Counted from the stretch's first letter, positions 7,178-14,922 are shown. The stretch: DNA of 24,506 nucleotides from JANMDU01 sp031388245 (GCA_031388245.1 JANNED010000333.1:1-24506), one strand, 5' to 3'. The notes: generated from the letters alone by a model not told the origin. Translations and numbers: made by a program.

Positions 7178-8092
7178 CTACTCTTGCGATCCTAATCGAG
7201 CAATCAAGTCGCGCAGCGCCTGTATTTGTGCTTCCTTGAGCTCAGACAACGGCGGACGCACAGGCCCTGCGCCATGGCCAACGAGGGTCGCGCCGGCTTT
7301 CACAATACTCACCGCATAGCCTTCGCCTTGATTACGCAGGGCGATAAAGGGCAGGAAAAATGTTTGCAGCAATCGATCCGTGGTGGCCTTGTCGCCATCG
7401 CGGTAAGCGTGATAAAACTGCATCGCCGTGCGCGGAATGAAGTTAAATACGGCGGAAGAATAGGTCGGCACGCCGAGCGCGCGATACGCATGGCAATACA
7501 CCTCAGCAGTGGGCAAGCCGCCCAGATAGGCAAAGCGATCCCCCAGCGTTTGATAAATGCTAACTATGCGCTCAATATCTCCCAAACCATCTTTGAAGCC
7601 AATCAGATTGGGGCACGTATCTGCCAACACTTGCAACGAAGCCGCGCTGAGCTTGCAAGCCCCACGGTTGTAGATGATCACGCCTAGCTTCACGCTGCGG
7701 CACACTGCCTGCACATGGGCGATCAAGCCTTCTTGGCTGGCTTCGGTCAAGTAATGCGGCAGCAGCAAAATGCCTTGCGCTCCTGCGGCCTCGGCAGCTT
7801 GCGCATATTGGATGGCCAAGCGAGTTGCGCCGCCAGCGCCGGCCACGATGGGCACTTTGCCTCGGCAGGTTTGCGCGGCAACGCGAATCACTTCTGTGAA
7901 TTCCACGGGATCGAGCGAGAAAAATTCACCCGTGCCACCCGCTGCAAACAACACCGTTGCGCCATAGGGCATCAGCCACTCTAAGCGCTGCGCATAGCCA
8001 CGCGGATTGAATTGAAGATCAGCGTCAAAATCAGTCAGCGGGAAAGAGAGAAGGCCGGTTTGCAGCGCGGCCTTGAGGTCTTGGGGGTGCAT
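7178..8092 (-). CDS. kdgD: 5-dehydro-4-deoxyglucarate dehydratase (DHDPS/NAL family)
   Basis: 304 residues from ATG 8090-8092, chosen because GGAGA lies 5 bases upstream and known KdgD proteins begin with M-x-PQ-x-LK; an in-frame ATG 11 codons upstream overlaps a likely operator. The enzyme removes water and CO2 from 5-keto-4-deoxyglucarate, giving 2-oxoglutarate semialdehyde. The TIM-barrel family landmarks are AGGTGEFFSL (51-60), the conserved Tyr141 in IIYNR and the Schiff-base lysine Lys167 in IGFKDGLGD. FAYLGGLPTAEVY and YSSAVFNFIP are typical of KdgD rather than DapA. It sits downstream of the gntR regulator on the same strand and opposite udh and the dehydratase genes, and supplies the last specific step of the hexuronate/aldarate pathway. 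Confidence 0.93.
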   Translation of the reverse strand: MHPQDLKAALQTGLLSFPLTDFDADLQFNPRGYAQRLEWLMPYGATVLFAAGGTGEFFSLDPVEFTEVIRVAAQTCRGKVPIVAGAGGATRLAIQYAQAAEAAGAQGILLLPHYLTEASQEGLIAHVQAVCRSVKLGVIIYNRGACKLSAASLQVLADTCPNLIGFKDGLGDIERIVSIYQTLGDRFAYLGGLPTAEVYCHAYRALGVPTYSSAVFNFIPRTAMQFYHAYRDGDKATTDRLLQTFFLPFIALRNQGEGYAVSIVKAGATLVGHGAGPVRPPLSELKEAQIQALRDLIARLGSQE

Positions 8093-8112
8093 GGTGTCTC
8101 CGGAAATTTTTA

Positions 8113-8132
8113 TGTATGTCATCATACAACTA
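8113..8132. promoter_or_regulatory. Putative GntR operator upstream of kdgD
   Basis: The inverted repeat TGTATG-TCAT-CATACA (8113-8128) lies about 20-40 bases before the kdgD start. On the minus strand it reads TAGTTGTATGATGACATACA, and its first 11 bases (8132-8122) are identical to 9027-9037 in the gntR/udh intergenic region. TATGAT within it could be the -10 element of the kdgD promoter, which would fit repression by occlusion. Symmetry and sharing are seen; the assignment to the GntR protein is inferred. Confidence 0.6.
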
Positions 8133-8221
8133 AAATCAAAATAAGCACATGGCTGCCGCCAAAGACTCAGGTTGGCTGATGAATCTGAGGTGGCGATCTT
8201 GAGGTCACCCGCAAGGTCAAC

Positions 8222-8980
8222 TCAGGCCCCTAGACTCAGCGATTCTGCGGCTTTGCGCCGTCGTTCTCGGCTGTTGCCTAAGTGGATGCGCATGGCGGCG
8301 CGCGCAGCCTCGCTGTCTTGCTGGGAGATGGCTTGCAAAATGCTCTCGTGCTCCAAATGAATGGTGCGCAAATAGGCTTGCCTAGGCTCGGCGTGCTGCG
8401 TGGCGGGGAGCTTGGCGCGGGGAATTTGGCCTGAGCCCAATGATTCAAACAATTGGGAAAAATGGCTGTTTTGGGTGGCTCGCGCGAGCTCTGCGTGGAA
8501 GGTGTAATCTGCCTCCACGCCATCGCCGCCTTGGGTGATGGCTTGCGAAAAACGATCCAGAGCCACGCGCATTTTGAGTAAATTCTCCTCTGAGCGTCTC
8601 ACTGCAGCCAAGGCAGCGGCCTCCGTTTCCAAGCCAATGCGAAGCTCCAGCACGGCCACGATTTCACGCAGCGTCTTGAGCTGCTCAGGGTTGACCTTGA
8701 AGCCCGCCTCGATGCTTTGCTTTTGCACAAAACTGCCAATACCATGGCGCGTGACGATCTGCCCCGTGGTTTGCAGCCGCGTGATGGCATCGCGCACCAC
8801 CGTGCGGCTCACGCCAAACTCATCGATGATCTCTGCCTCAGTGGGCAGGCGTGCGCCAATCGCGTAGGTGCCTGCTCGAATGCGCTCGCCCAATGCATCG
8901 ACCAAATCGTGTGCCAAGCCACGTGTTTTGCGCAAAGGGCGGTGCGGGTTCTGAGAAGCGGAGGAGCCAAGAGCATTCAT
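8222..8980 (-). CDS. GntR-family transcriptional regulator, FadR/FCD subfamily
   Basis: 252 residues. The N-terminal winged helix (about 20-85) shows LPTEAEIIDEFGVSRTVVRDAI followed by a wing ending in RHGIGSFV. The C-terminal FCD ligand domain (about 100-240) has the expected metal-binding set Asp158, His162, His211 and His233, so it probably senses a carboxylate or sugar acid coordinated by a metal ion. It is transcribed away from udh and toward kdgD, which lies 129 bases downstream. Regulators of this subfamily (for example GguR) control uronate and aldarate genes in other Proteobacteria, and here the candidate operators sit in front of both udh and kdgD. No strong ribosome site is seen before ATG 8980. 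Confidence 0.92.
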   Translation of the reverse strand: MNALGSSASQNPHRPLRKTRGLAHDLVDALGERIRAGTYAIGARLPTEAEIIDEFGVSRTVVRDAITRLQTTGQIVTRHGIGSFVQKQSIEAGFKVNPEQLKTLREIVAVLELRIGLETEAAALAAVRRSEENLLKMRVALDRFSQAITQGGDGVEADYTFHAELARATQNSHFSQLFESLGSGQIPRAKLPATQHAEPRQAYLRTIHLEHESILQAISQQDSEAARAAMRIHLGNSRERRRKAAESLSLGA

Positions 8981-9009
8981 GAGTATGGGTTTGTACTAGG
9001 ATCGTCAGG

Positions 9010-9029
9010 CTATTCTGAGCATAGAATAG
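9010..9029. promoter_or_regulatory. Perfect inverted repeat in the gntR/udh divergent region
   Basis: CTATTCT-GAGCAT-AGAATAG, a 7-base perfect inverted repeat with a 6-base spacer, in the middle of the 53-89 base divergent region. It is different from the TTGTATGA element that it slightly overlaps. TAGAAT (9022-9027) inside it could also act as a -10 element for udh. Its role is unknown: a second operator or a promoter element are both possible. Confidence 0.45.
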
Positions 9030-9037
9030 TTGTATGA
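9027..9037 (+). promoter_or_regulatory. TAGTTGTATGA element, putative GntR operator for udh/gntR
   Basis: This 11-mer is identical to the one upstream of kdgD (8132-8122, minus strand). Here the second half is less symmetric: TTGT at 9030 is matched by ACAA at 9047-9050. It overlaps the first ATG of the udh frame (9034), but lies 33 bases before the alternative GTG start at 9070, close to the 30-base distance seen at kdgD. Confidence 0.5.
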
Positions 9038-9867
9038 CCTCTGATCACAACTCTATTGTCTATGGCTCAGTGCCTAAAGTCAAGCGATTGCTGCTGACGG
9101 GTGCGGCTGGCGGTTTGGGGAGGGTGCTGAGAGAGCGTCTTGTACCGTTTGCCACGATCCTGCGGCTCTCGGATATTGCAGATTTAGGCGAGGCAAAAGC
9201 GGGTGAGGAAATCATTCGCTGTGATCTCGCAGACAAAGCGGCCGTGGATGAATTGGTCAAGGGCGTTGACGCGATTGTTCATATGGGCGGCTTGTCCACG
9301 GAGCATGCGTTTGAGCAAATTTTGGAGGCTAATATCAAGGGCGTGTTTCATTTGTATGAAGGCGTGCGCCGCCATGGCATCAAGCGCGTGATCTTCGCCA
9401 GCTCCAATCATGTGATCGGCTTTCATAAGCAGGGCGAGATGATTGATGCAAATTGTGCCAAGCGCCCAGACAGCTATTACGGCCTCTCCAAATCGTTTGG
9501 TGAAGATCTGTCGCGTTTTTATTTTGATCGCTATGGCATAGAGACCGCTTGCCTGCGGATCGGCTCATCTTTCCCCGAAGCCAAAGACCGCCGCATGCTC
9601 GTGACTTGGCTGAGCTATCGTGACCTTACCGAGCTGATTCGCTGCTGTTTGTTTGCGCCAACGCTCGGCCATACGATTGTGTATGGTGCGTCGGATAACA
9701 AAGACAAATGGTGGGACAACTCTGCTGCTGCGCATCTGGGCTTCAAGCCGCAAGACAGCTCGGAGCAGTTTCGCGCGAAAGCGGAAAGCTTGCCGCCGTT
9801 GGCTGAAGATGACCCGGTGCGGATTTACCAAGGCGGCGGATTCGTCAAAGCGGGGCCGTTTGAATGA
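9034..9867 (+). CDS. udh: Uronate dehydrogenase (NAD-dependent, SDR/epimerase fold)
   Basis: 277 residues from ATG 9034, or 265 from GTG 9070, which equals the Agrobacterium enzyme and aligns with its first residues. Oxidises D-galacturonate and D-glucuronate at C1 to the aldaro-lactone using NAD+. Numbered from 9034: dinucleotide-binding TGAAGGLG (22-29), DLAD (64-67), FASSNHVIG (121-129) and the catalytic pair Tyr149/Lys153 in YYGLSKSFGEDLSR. WWDNS and RIYQGGGFV near the C-terminus are shared with known Udh proteins. The candidate operator TAGTTGTATGA covers ATG 9034, which argues for GTG 9070, but neither start has a visible ribosome site. The stop overlaps the lactonase start (ATGA at 9864-9867). 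It is the first gene of the hexuronate operon. Confidence 0.93.
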   Translation: MTSDHNSIVYGSVPKVKRLLLTGAAGGLGRVLRERLVPFATILRLSDIADLGEAKAGEEIIRCDLADKAAVDELVKGVDAIVHMGGLSTEHAFEQILEANIKGVFHLYEGVRRHGIKRVIFASSNHVIGFHKQGEMIDANCAKRPDSYYGLSKSFGEDLSRFYFDRYGIETACLRIGSSFPEAKDRRMLVTWLSYRDLTELIRCCLFAPTLGHTIVYGASDNKDKWWDNSAAAHLGFKPQDSSEQFRAKAESLPPLAEDDPVRIYQGGGFVKAGPFE

Positions 9868-10754
9868 GCGTGCAAGTTGAGCTCGTCGTGGATGCAAAAA
9901 ACGCTGTGGGCGAGAGCCCGCTGTGGCATGTGCCAAGCCAAGCTTTGTATTGGGTGGATATTCCCGCGAAAACCTTGTACATGTGGAAAGCGGAGCAGGG
10001 CGTGCAGACTTGGCATGCCAGCGAGATGATCGGCTGCATTGCACGGCATGAAGCAGGTGGCTTGATCGCTGGCATGGAAAGCGGTGTATTTCGTGTGTTG
10101 CCGCAAGCAGATGGCAGCCTGAAAGAAACCTTGCTAGCCAACATCACGCATCCCACGCAAGGCATGCGCTTCAACGATGGCCGCTGCGACAGGCAAGGCC
10201 GTTTCCTCGCCGGCACGATGTTGATGAATATGGCGGCTAGCCGGCAAGAAGGTTGCGTGGTGTGCTATGAAAATAAGAGTGATTTGCGGCAAGTATTTGC
10301 AGGTTTGTACACACCGAATGGTATGGCTTTCAGCCCCGACGGGCGCACGATGTATTTGAGCGATTCGCATCCCCAATCCCAGCTCATTTGGGCATTTGAC
10401 TACGACACAGCCAGCGGCACGCCAACCAACCGCCGCGTCTTCGTCGACATGAACGCCTTACCCGGCCGGCCCGACGGCGCAGCCGTGGACACCGATGGTT
10501 GCTACTGGGTCTGTGGCAACGATGCCGGTCTGATCCATCGCTTCACGCCGCAGGGCAAGCTCGATCATTCCATCGAAGTACCGGTGAAAAAACCGAGCAT
10601 GTGCAGCTTCGGCGGCGCAGACATGAAAACCCTGTATGTCACATCGATCCGCCCCACTAATATAGATTTGACGGACCAGCCCTTGGCGGGCGGTGTGTTT
10701 GCCTTGCGCCCCGGCGCACAAGGCATCGGAGAGCCGATTTTTCAACCGCGTTAA
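9864..10754 (+). CDS. SMP-30/gluconolactonase family lactonase, probable aldaro-lactone hydrolase
   Basis: 296 residues, a single six-bladed beta-propeller of the SMP-30/regucalcin family. The metal triad of human SMP-30 (Glu18, Asn154, Asp204) is matched by Glu17 in GESPLW, Asn152 in TPNGMAFSPDG and Asp204 in GRPDGAAVD; Asn104-Asp105 in FNDGRCD is the usual substrate-side pair. These enzymes hydrolyse sugar lactones. Because the gene overlaps udh by four bases, its likely job is to open the galactaro- or glucaro-lactone released by Udh to the open-chain aldarate (inference from position). A gluconolactonase or pentonolactonase activity cannot be excluded from sequence. Confidence 0.88.
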   Translation: MSVQVELVVDAKNAVGESPLWHVPSQALYWVDIPAKTLYMWKAEQGVQTWHASEMIGCIARHEAGGLIAGMESGVFRVLPQADGSLKETLLANITHPTQGMRFNDGRCDRQGRFLAGTMLMNMAASRQEGCVVCYENKSDLRQVFAGLYTPNGMAFSPDGRTMYLSDSHPQSQLIWAFDYDTASGTPTNRRVFVDMNALPGRPDGAAVDTDGCYWVCGNDAGLIHRFTPQGKLDHSIEVPVKKPSMCSFGGADMKTLYVTSIRPTNIDLTDQPLAGGVFALRPGAQGIGEPIFQPR

Positions 10755-10770
10755 CTTGTAGGAGACATCT

Positions 10771-11748
10771 ATGAAAACTTTCCGCCACCACCTGTTGGCT
10801 CTATCTGTCGCTGCATGGCTTCCAGCCGCCGCAATCGCGCAAAACATCGTGCTGAAATCACACGACACGCATCCTGCCGGCTACCCCACCGTCGTGGCCA
10901 TTGAAAGCATGGGCAAAAAGCTCGATGCCGCCACGCAAGGGCGTATCAAAATTCAAACCTTCCCCGGTGCAGTGCTCGGCCAAGAAAAAGAAGCCGTGGA
11001 GCAAGTCCAGCTCGGCGCGATTCAGATTGCCCGCATCTCGCTAGGCGTGATGGGCCCGGTGGTCAATGAGGTCAACGTGTTCAACATGCCTTTCGTGTTC
11101 CGCAATGAAGCACACATGCGTGCCGTGATTGATGGACCGATTGGCCAAGAGATTCTCGATAAAGTGACGGCCAGCCCTGGGCGCTTGGTCGGTTTGGGCT
11201 TCATGGATGGCGGCTCGCGCAGTTTGTACACCAAGAAAAAAGTGACCAAACCTGAAGACCTCAAAGGCCAAAAAGTGCGCATGATGGGCAACCCGCTCTT
11301 TGTGGACACGATGAACGCGATGGGTGGCAATGGCATTGCGATGGCCTATGGCGAAGTGTTTACCGCGCTGCAAACTGGCGTGATTGACGGTGCTGAAAAC
11401 AACCCACCAAGCTACTTCACAGCCAATCATTTTTCAACGCCCGCAAAGTTTTATGCGCAAACCAATCACTTGATCATTCCAGAGATTTTTGTGATGTCAA
11501 AAGTGGCTTGGGACAAGCTCACCCCTGCCGATCAAACCCTGATCAAGCGCCTCTCGCGCGAAGCGCAGCTAGAGCAGCGCGGCCTGTGGGACAAAGCCGT
11601 GGAAGAAAACGTGACCAAGCTCAAAGCTTCCGGTGTGGAATTCGTGGCGGTCGATCAAAAGCCTTTCTTTGATGCCACAGCGCCCGTGCGTGCCAAGTAT
11701 GGCGAGAAATTGCTGGATCTGATGAAACGCGTTGAGAGCACGCGTTGA
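10771..11748 (+). CDS. dctP: TRAP transporter substrate-binding protein (DctP family), probable hexuronate receptor
   Basis: 325 residues with a Sec signal peptide (basic KTFRHH, hydrophobic LLALSVAAWLPAAAIA, cleavage after about residue 23). AGGAGA lies 6 bases before ATG 10771. DctP hallmarks: LKSHDTHPAGYPT near the mature N-terminus, PEDLKGQKVRMMGNPL with the carboxylate-binding Arg170, and ALQTGVIDGAENN (199-211) with the conserved Asn210. The periplasmic protein binds an acidic sugar and hands it to DctQM, driven by the sodium gradient. A hexuronate ligand is inferred from the neighbouring udh, and fits the fact that TRAP receptors in Comamonadaceae have been shown to bind galacturonate and glucuronate. 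Confidence 0.93.
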   Translation: MKTFRHHLLALSVAAWLPAAAIAQNIVLKSHDTHPAGYPTVVAIESMGKKLDAATQGRIKIQTFPGAVLGQEKEAVEQVQLGAIQIARISLGVMGPVVNEVNVFNMPFVFRNEAHMRAVIDGPIGQEILDKVTASPGRLVGLGFMDGGSRSLYTKKKVTKPEDLKGQKVRMMGNPLFVDTMNAMGGNGIAMAYGEVFTALQTGVIDGAENNPPSYFTANHFSTPAKFYAQTNHLIIPEIFVMSKVAWDKLTPADQTLIKRLSREAQLEQRGLWDKAVEENVTKLKASGVEFVAVDQKPFFDATAPVRAKYGEKLLDLMKRVESTR

Positions 11749-11774
11749 TCTCATCCATTGCATTGCAACGTGTC

Positions 11775-11807
11775 GCGCTGTGGGCTTCGATATGAAGCCC
11801 TTGGCGC
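11775..11807 (+). promoter_or_regulatory. Intercistronic stem-loop between dctP and dctQ
   Basis: GGGCTTC-GATAT-GAAGCCC (11782-11800) is a perfect stem; GCGC on both sides (11775-11778 and 11804-11807) can extend it after a 3-by-3 internal loop. Stems in this place commonly protect the receptor mRNA and lower permease expression, because receptor is needed in excess. There is no T tract, so full termination is unlikely. Confidence 0.5.
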
Positions 11808-11837
11808 GGCAGCTTTTCTAGCATCTTGAAAGCCATC

Positions 11838-12359
11838 ATGAAACACGCTTTTCTGCGCTTCAACGACATCATTTATCTGGCCTGTGTTTGGATTTCTGGT
11901 CTGTCCATCGCCTTGATGTCGCTCATCATTCCTTGGGGCATCTTCACGCGTTATGTGCTCGGCACAGGCTCGCAATGGCCTGAGCCGATTGCGATTCTGC
12001 TCATGGTGGTGTTTACTTTCCTTGGCGCTGCGGCAGGTTATCGCGCAGGGGCGCATATTGCTGTGGGCATGATGACGGAGCGTTTGCCAGAGCAGGTGCG
12101 CGGCATGCTCGCTCAAGTTGTCACCTTGTTGATGGGTGCAGTCGCGGCTTTCATGAGCTGGTATGGCATCAAGCTATGTATCGCACTGTGGGGCCAAGGC
12201 ATCAGCGAGTTGCCTTGGCTGCCGGTGGGGGCAACTTATCTGCCGGTACCGATTGGCGGGTTCATTACCTTGCTGTTTGTGATCGAGTTTTTCTTTTTGG
12301 GCTCGCAAGCCAAGCGCGCCGTCGTCACTTACGACCATGAAACGATGGAGGTGATTTGA
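11838..12359 (+). CDS. dctQ: TRAP transporter small permease subunit (DctQ family)
   Basis: 173 residues from ATG 11838, preceded by GAAAG; a TTG four codons earlier is in frame. Four hydrophobic segments are apparent at roughly residues 12-40, 48-68, 87-110 and 130-152. The family signature W-P-E-P-I-A (about 48-53) and a loop GAHIAVGMMTERLP are visible, the latter matching the typical basic, acidic stretch after the second helix. It forms the membrane complex with the large subunit. The stop codon overlaps the dctM start by one base (TGATG). Confidence 0.88.
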   Translation: MKHAFLRFNDIIYLACVWISGLSIALMSLIIPWGIFTRYVLGTGSQWPEPIAILLMVVFTFLGAAAGYRAGAHIAVGMMTERLPEQVRGMLAQVVTLLMGAVAAFMSWYGIKLCIALWGQGISELPWLPVGATYLPVPIGGFITLLFVIEFFFLGSQAKRAVVTYDHETMEVI

Positions 12360-13645
12360 TGGATGCATTCGTACTCTTGGGCAGCTTCATTGCCCTCATG
12401 TTGATCGGCATGCCCGTGGCCTATGCGATGGGTTTGGCGGCGATTTTGGGCGCACTGTGGATTGACATTCCGCTGGATGCGTTGATGATTCAAATCGCTT
12501 CGGGCGTGAACAAATTCTCGCTGCTGGCGATTCCGTTTTTCGTACTCGCGGGCGCGATCATGGCCGAGGGCGGCATGAGCCGCCGCTTGGTGGCGTTTGC
12601 CAATGTGCTGGTGGGCTTTGTGCGCGGCGGCTTGTCGCTCGTGAATATTTTGGCTTCGACATTTTTCGGCGCCATCTCAGGCTCTTCGTTGGCAGACACA
12701 GCTTCCATTGGCTCAGTGATGATCCCCGAGATGGAGAAAAAGGGTTATCCGAGAGACTTCGCCACAGCCGTCACAGTGAGCGGCAGTGTGCAGGCGATTT
12801 TGATTCCGCCGAGTCACAATGCGGTGATCTACTCATTGGCCGCAGGCGGCGGCGTGTCGATCGCTGCGCTCTTTTTGGCAGGCGTGTTGCCCGGCTTGCT
12901 GCTGGGCTTGACGCTTGCCATCATGTGCCTGTTCATCGCGAAGAAACGTAATTTTCCTAAAGGTGAGGTGATCCCGCTCAAAGAGGCGTTGAAGATTTGC
13001 GTCGACGCGCTCTGGGGCTTGACGACGATGATCATCATCTTGGGCGGCATCTTGAGCGGCGTGTTCACCGCCACAGAATCCGCCGCGATAGCCGTGATTT
13101 GGGCATTCTTCGTCACGATGTTCATCTACCGCGATTACAAATGGAAAGACCTGCCCAAGCTGATGCATCGCACCGTGAAAACGCTCTGCATCGTGATGAT
13201 TCTGATTGGCTTTGCTGCCAGCTTCGGCTACATCATGACGCTCATGCAAATTCCGCTGAAGATCACCACGACCTTTACCGAAATGTCAGACAACCGCTAT
13301 GTGATCTTGTTTTACATCAACATCTTGCTGCTCGTTTTGGGCACACTGATGGACATGGCACCGCTGATTTTGATCATGACACCGATCTTGCTTCCTGTGG
13401 TCAAGCTGCTGGGCGTTGACCCCGTGCATTTCGGCATGATCATGATGGTCAACCTTGGCATCGGGCTGCTCACACCGCCAGTAGGTGGTGTGCTTTTTGT
13501 GGGCGCGGCGATTGCCAAGTTGCCGATAGAGACTGTGACGAAGGCGCTGATGCCTTTCTTTGGCGCTTTGCTGTTGGTGCTCGCCGCAGTGACTTACATT
13601 CCTGCGCTGTCGCTTTGGCTGCCCGGTCTGTTGCTCGCTAAATAA
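12359..13645 (+). CDS. dctM: TRAP transporter large permease subunit (DctM family)
   Basis: 428 residues from ATG 12359, which overlaps the dctQ stop; a TTG one codon before is also in frame. About twelve hydrophobic segments are present, as in the DctM/ion transporter superfamily. Characteristic stretches are PFFVLAGAIMAEGGMSRRL, FFGAISGSSLADTASIGSVMIPEM, IPPSHNAVIYSLAAGGGVSIAALFLAGVLPGLL and, in the second half, MDMAPLILIMTPILLPVV with NLGIGLLTPPVGG. It is the sodium-coupled transport channel. With dctP and dctQ it gives a complete transporter located between the lactonase and the aldarate dehydratase genes. Confidence 0.95.
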   Translation: MDAFVLLGSFIALMLIGMPVAYAMGLAAILGALWIDIPLDALMIQIASGVNKFSLLAIPFFVLAGAIMAEGGMSRRLVAFANVLVGFVRGGLSLVNILASTFFGAISGSSLADTASIGSVMIPEMEKKGYPRDFATAVTVSGSVQAILIPPSHNAVIYSLAAGGGVSIAALFLAGVLPGLLLGLTLAIMCLFIAKKRNFPKGEVIPLKEALKICVDALWGLTTMIIILGGILSGVFTATESAAIAVIWAFFVTMFIYRDYKWKDLPKLMHRTVKTLCIVMILIGFAASFGYIMTLMQIPLKITTTFTEMSDNRYVILFYINILLLVLGTLMDMAPLILIMTPILLPVVKLLGVDPVHFGMIMMVNLGIGLLTPPVGGVLFVGAAIAKLPIETVTKALMPFFGALLLVLAAVTYIPALSLWLPGLLLAK

Positions 13646-13669
13646 TTGATAACTTTGATACTTTGAACC

Positions 13670-14860
13670 ATGACTCCAGCCGTTGAATCCAGTCGCGTGT
13701 CCTACGCGCAAACGCAGCAACAAACCGCGCACGACACCGGCGATCGCATCGCCCACATTGCCTTGCAGCTCACCTTCCTTCCATTGGCCACACCCGTGAG
13801 CGATGCGAAGGTGCTGACGGGTAAGCAAAAGCCGATGACAGAGATTGCTTTTATCTTCTGCGAGATCACCACACGCGATGGACATAGCGGCATGGGCTTT
13901 GGCTACAGCAAACGCGCTGGCGGCCCGGGGCTTTATGCCCATGCCAAAGAGATTGCGCCGACGTTGATTGGCGAAGATCCCAACGACATTGCCCGCCTGT
14001 GGACGAAGCTCATGTGGGCGGGCGCGAGCATGGGACGCAGCGGCATGACAAGCCAAGCGATTTCGCCCTTTGATATTGCGCTGTGGGATATGAAGGCCAA
14101 GCGCGCGAATCTTCCGCTGGCTAAGCTTTTAGGAAGCCACCGCGAGAGTGTGCAGTGCTACAACACCTCGGGCGGCTTTTTCAGCACGCCGCTCGATCAG
14201 GTGCTCAAAAATGTGGAAGTCTCCCGCGAGAGTGGCATTGGCGGCATCAAGCTCAAAGTGGGGCATCCTGATTTGGCCGTCGATATTGAGCGCGTGAGCA
14301 GCGTGCGCAAAGTCTTGGGCGATGGTTTTCCGCTGATGGTGGATGCCAATCAGCAATGGGATCGCTTGAAGGCTGTGCGCGCTTGCCGGGCGCTCGAAGA
14401 ATACGATCTCACATGGATCGAAGAGCCGCTCGATGCGATGGATTTTGAAGGCCATGGCGAGCTGGCCAAGCGCTTTGACACGCCGATTGCCACGGGGGAA
14501 ATGCTCACGAGTTTCAATGAGCATCAGCAGCTGATCGAAGCCGGCACAGATTTCATCCAACCCGACGCCCCGCGCGTGGGCGGCATTTCGCCCTTTTTGC
14601 AGATCATGCAGATGGCCGATCAAAAAAGCCGCATGCTCGCGCCGCATTTCTCGATGGAAATCCATCTGCAACTGGTGGCGGCCTACCCGCGAGAAGGTTG
14701 GCTGGAGCATTTTGAGTGGCTCGCACCTTTGTTTAACGAGCAGCTCACCTTGAAAGACGGCCGCATGTGGCTGCCCTCGCGCCCCGGCTTAGGATTTACT
14801 TTGAGCGAGCAGGCGCAGGCTTGGACGAAAGAGCGGTTTGAGGCTGGTAAGAAGCCTTAA
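13670..14860 (+). CDS. L-talarate/galactarate dehydratase (enolase superfamily, MR subgroup)
   Basis: 396 residues, almost the length of the Salmonella talarate/galactarate dehydratase and strongly similar to it as I remember it (FLPLATPVSDAKVLTG, WAGAS.GRSGM, SPFDIALWDMKAKRA). It removes water from galactarate, giving 5-keto-4-deoxyglucarate, the substrate of KdgD. The catalytic residues are all visible: KxK at Lys194/Lys196, metal ligands Asp225, Glu251 and Glu277, and the His326/Asp299 dyad in QPDAPRVGG and APHFSME. It follows dctM after 24 bases and closes the hexuronate operon. Glucarate, L-talarate or galactarate could be preferred; udh as a partner favours galactarate. Confidence 0.92.
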   Translation: MTPAVESSRVSYAQTQQQTAHDTGDRIAHIALQLTFLPLATPVSDAKVLTGKQKPMTEIAFIFCEITTRDGHSGMGFGYSKRAGGPGLYAHAKEIAPTLIGEDPNDIARLWTKLMWAGASMGRSGMTSQAISPFDIALWDMKAKRANLPLAKLLGSHRESVQCYNTSGGFFSTPLDQVLKNVEVSRESGIGGIKLKVGHPDLAVDIERVSSVRKVLGDGFPLMVDANQQWDRLKAVRACRALEEYDLTWIEEPLDAMDFEGHGELAKRFDTPIATGEMLTSFNEHQQLIEAGTDFIQPDAPRVGGISPFLQIMQMADQKSRMLAPHFSMEIHLQLVAAYPREGWLEHFEWLAPLFNEQLTLKDGRMWLPSRPGLGFTLSEQAQAWTKERFEAGKKP

Positions 14861-14917
14861 TGCTATAAATTACATAGCGGCTCGCGCAGATTCTACGCCG
14901 GTAAAGTGCTTATTTCG
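14861..14917. repeat. ATAGC-type short dispersed repeat, copy B with hairpin head
   Basis: Starts with GCTAT-N7-ATAGC (14862-14878), directly after the dehydratase stop, and continues with the body at 14874-14917 containing CGCGCAG, TTCTACGCCGGTAAAGTGC and TTATTTCG. The last part is nearly identical to copy A at 3145-3188. The hairpin could serve as a weak terminator for the hexuronate operon. Confidence 0.6.
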
Positions 14918-14922
14918 CTTCA

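Noticed and set aside
13286..14056. 256-codon minus-strand frame across dctM and the galactarate dehydratase start
   Set aside because: Composition is His/Gln/Arg-rich as expected for an antisense shadow, and it spans two real genes.
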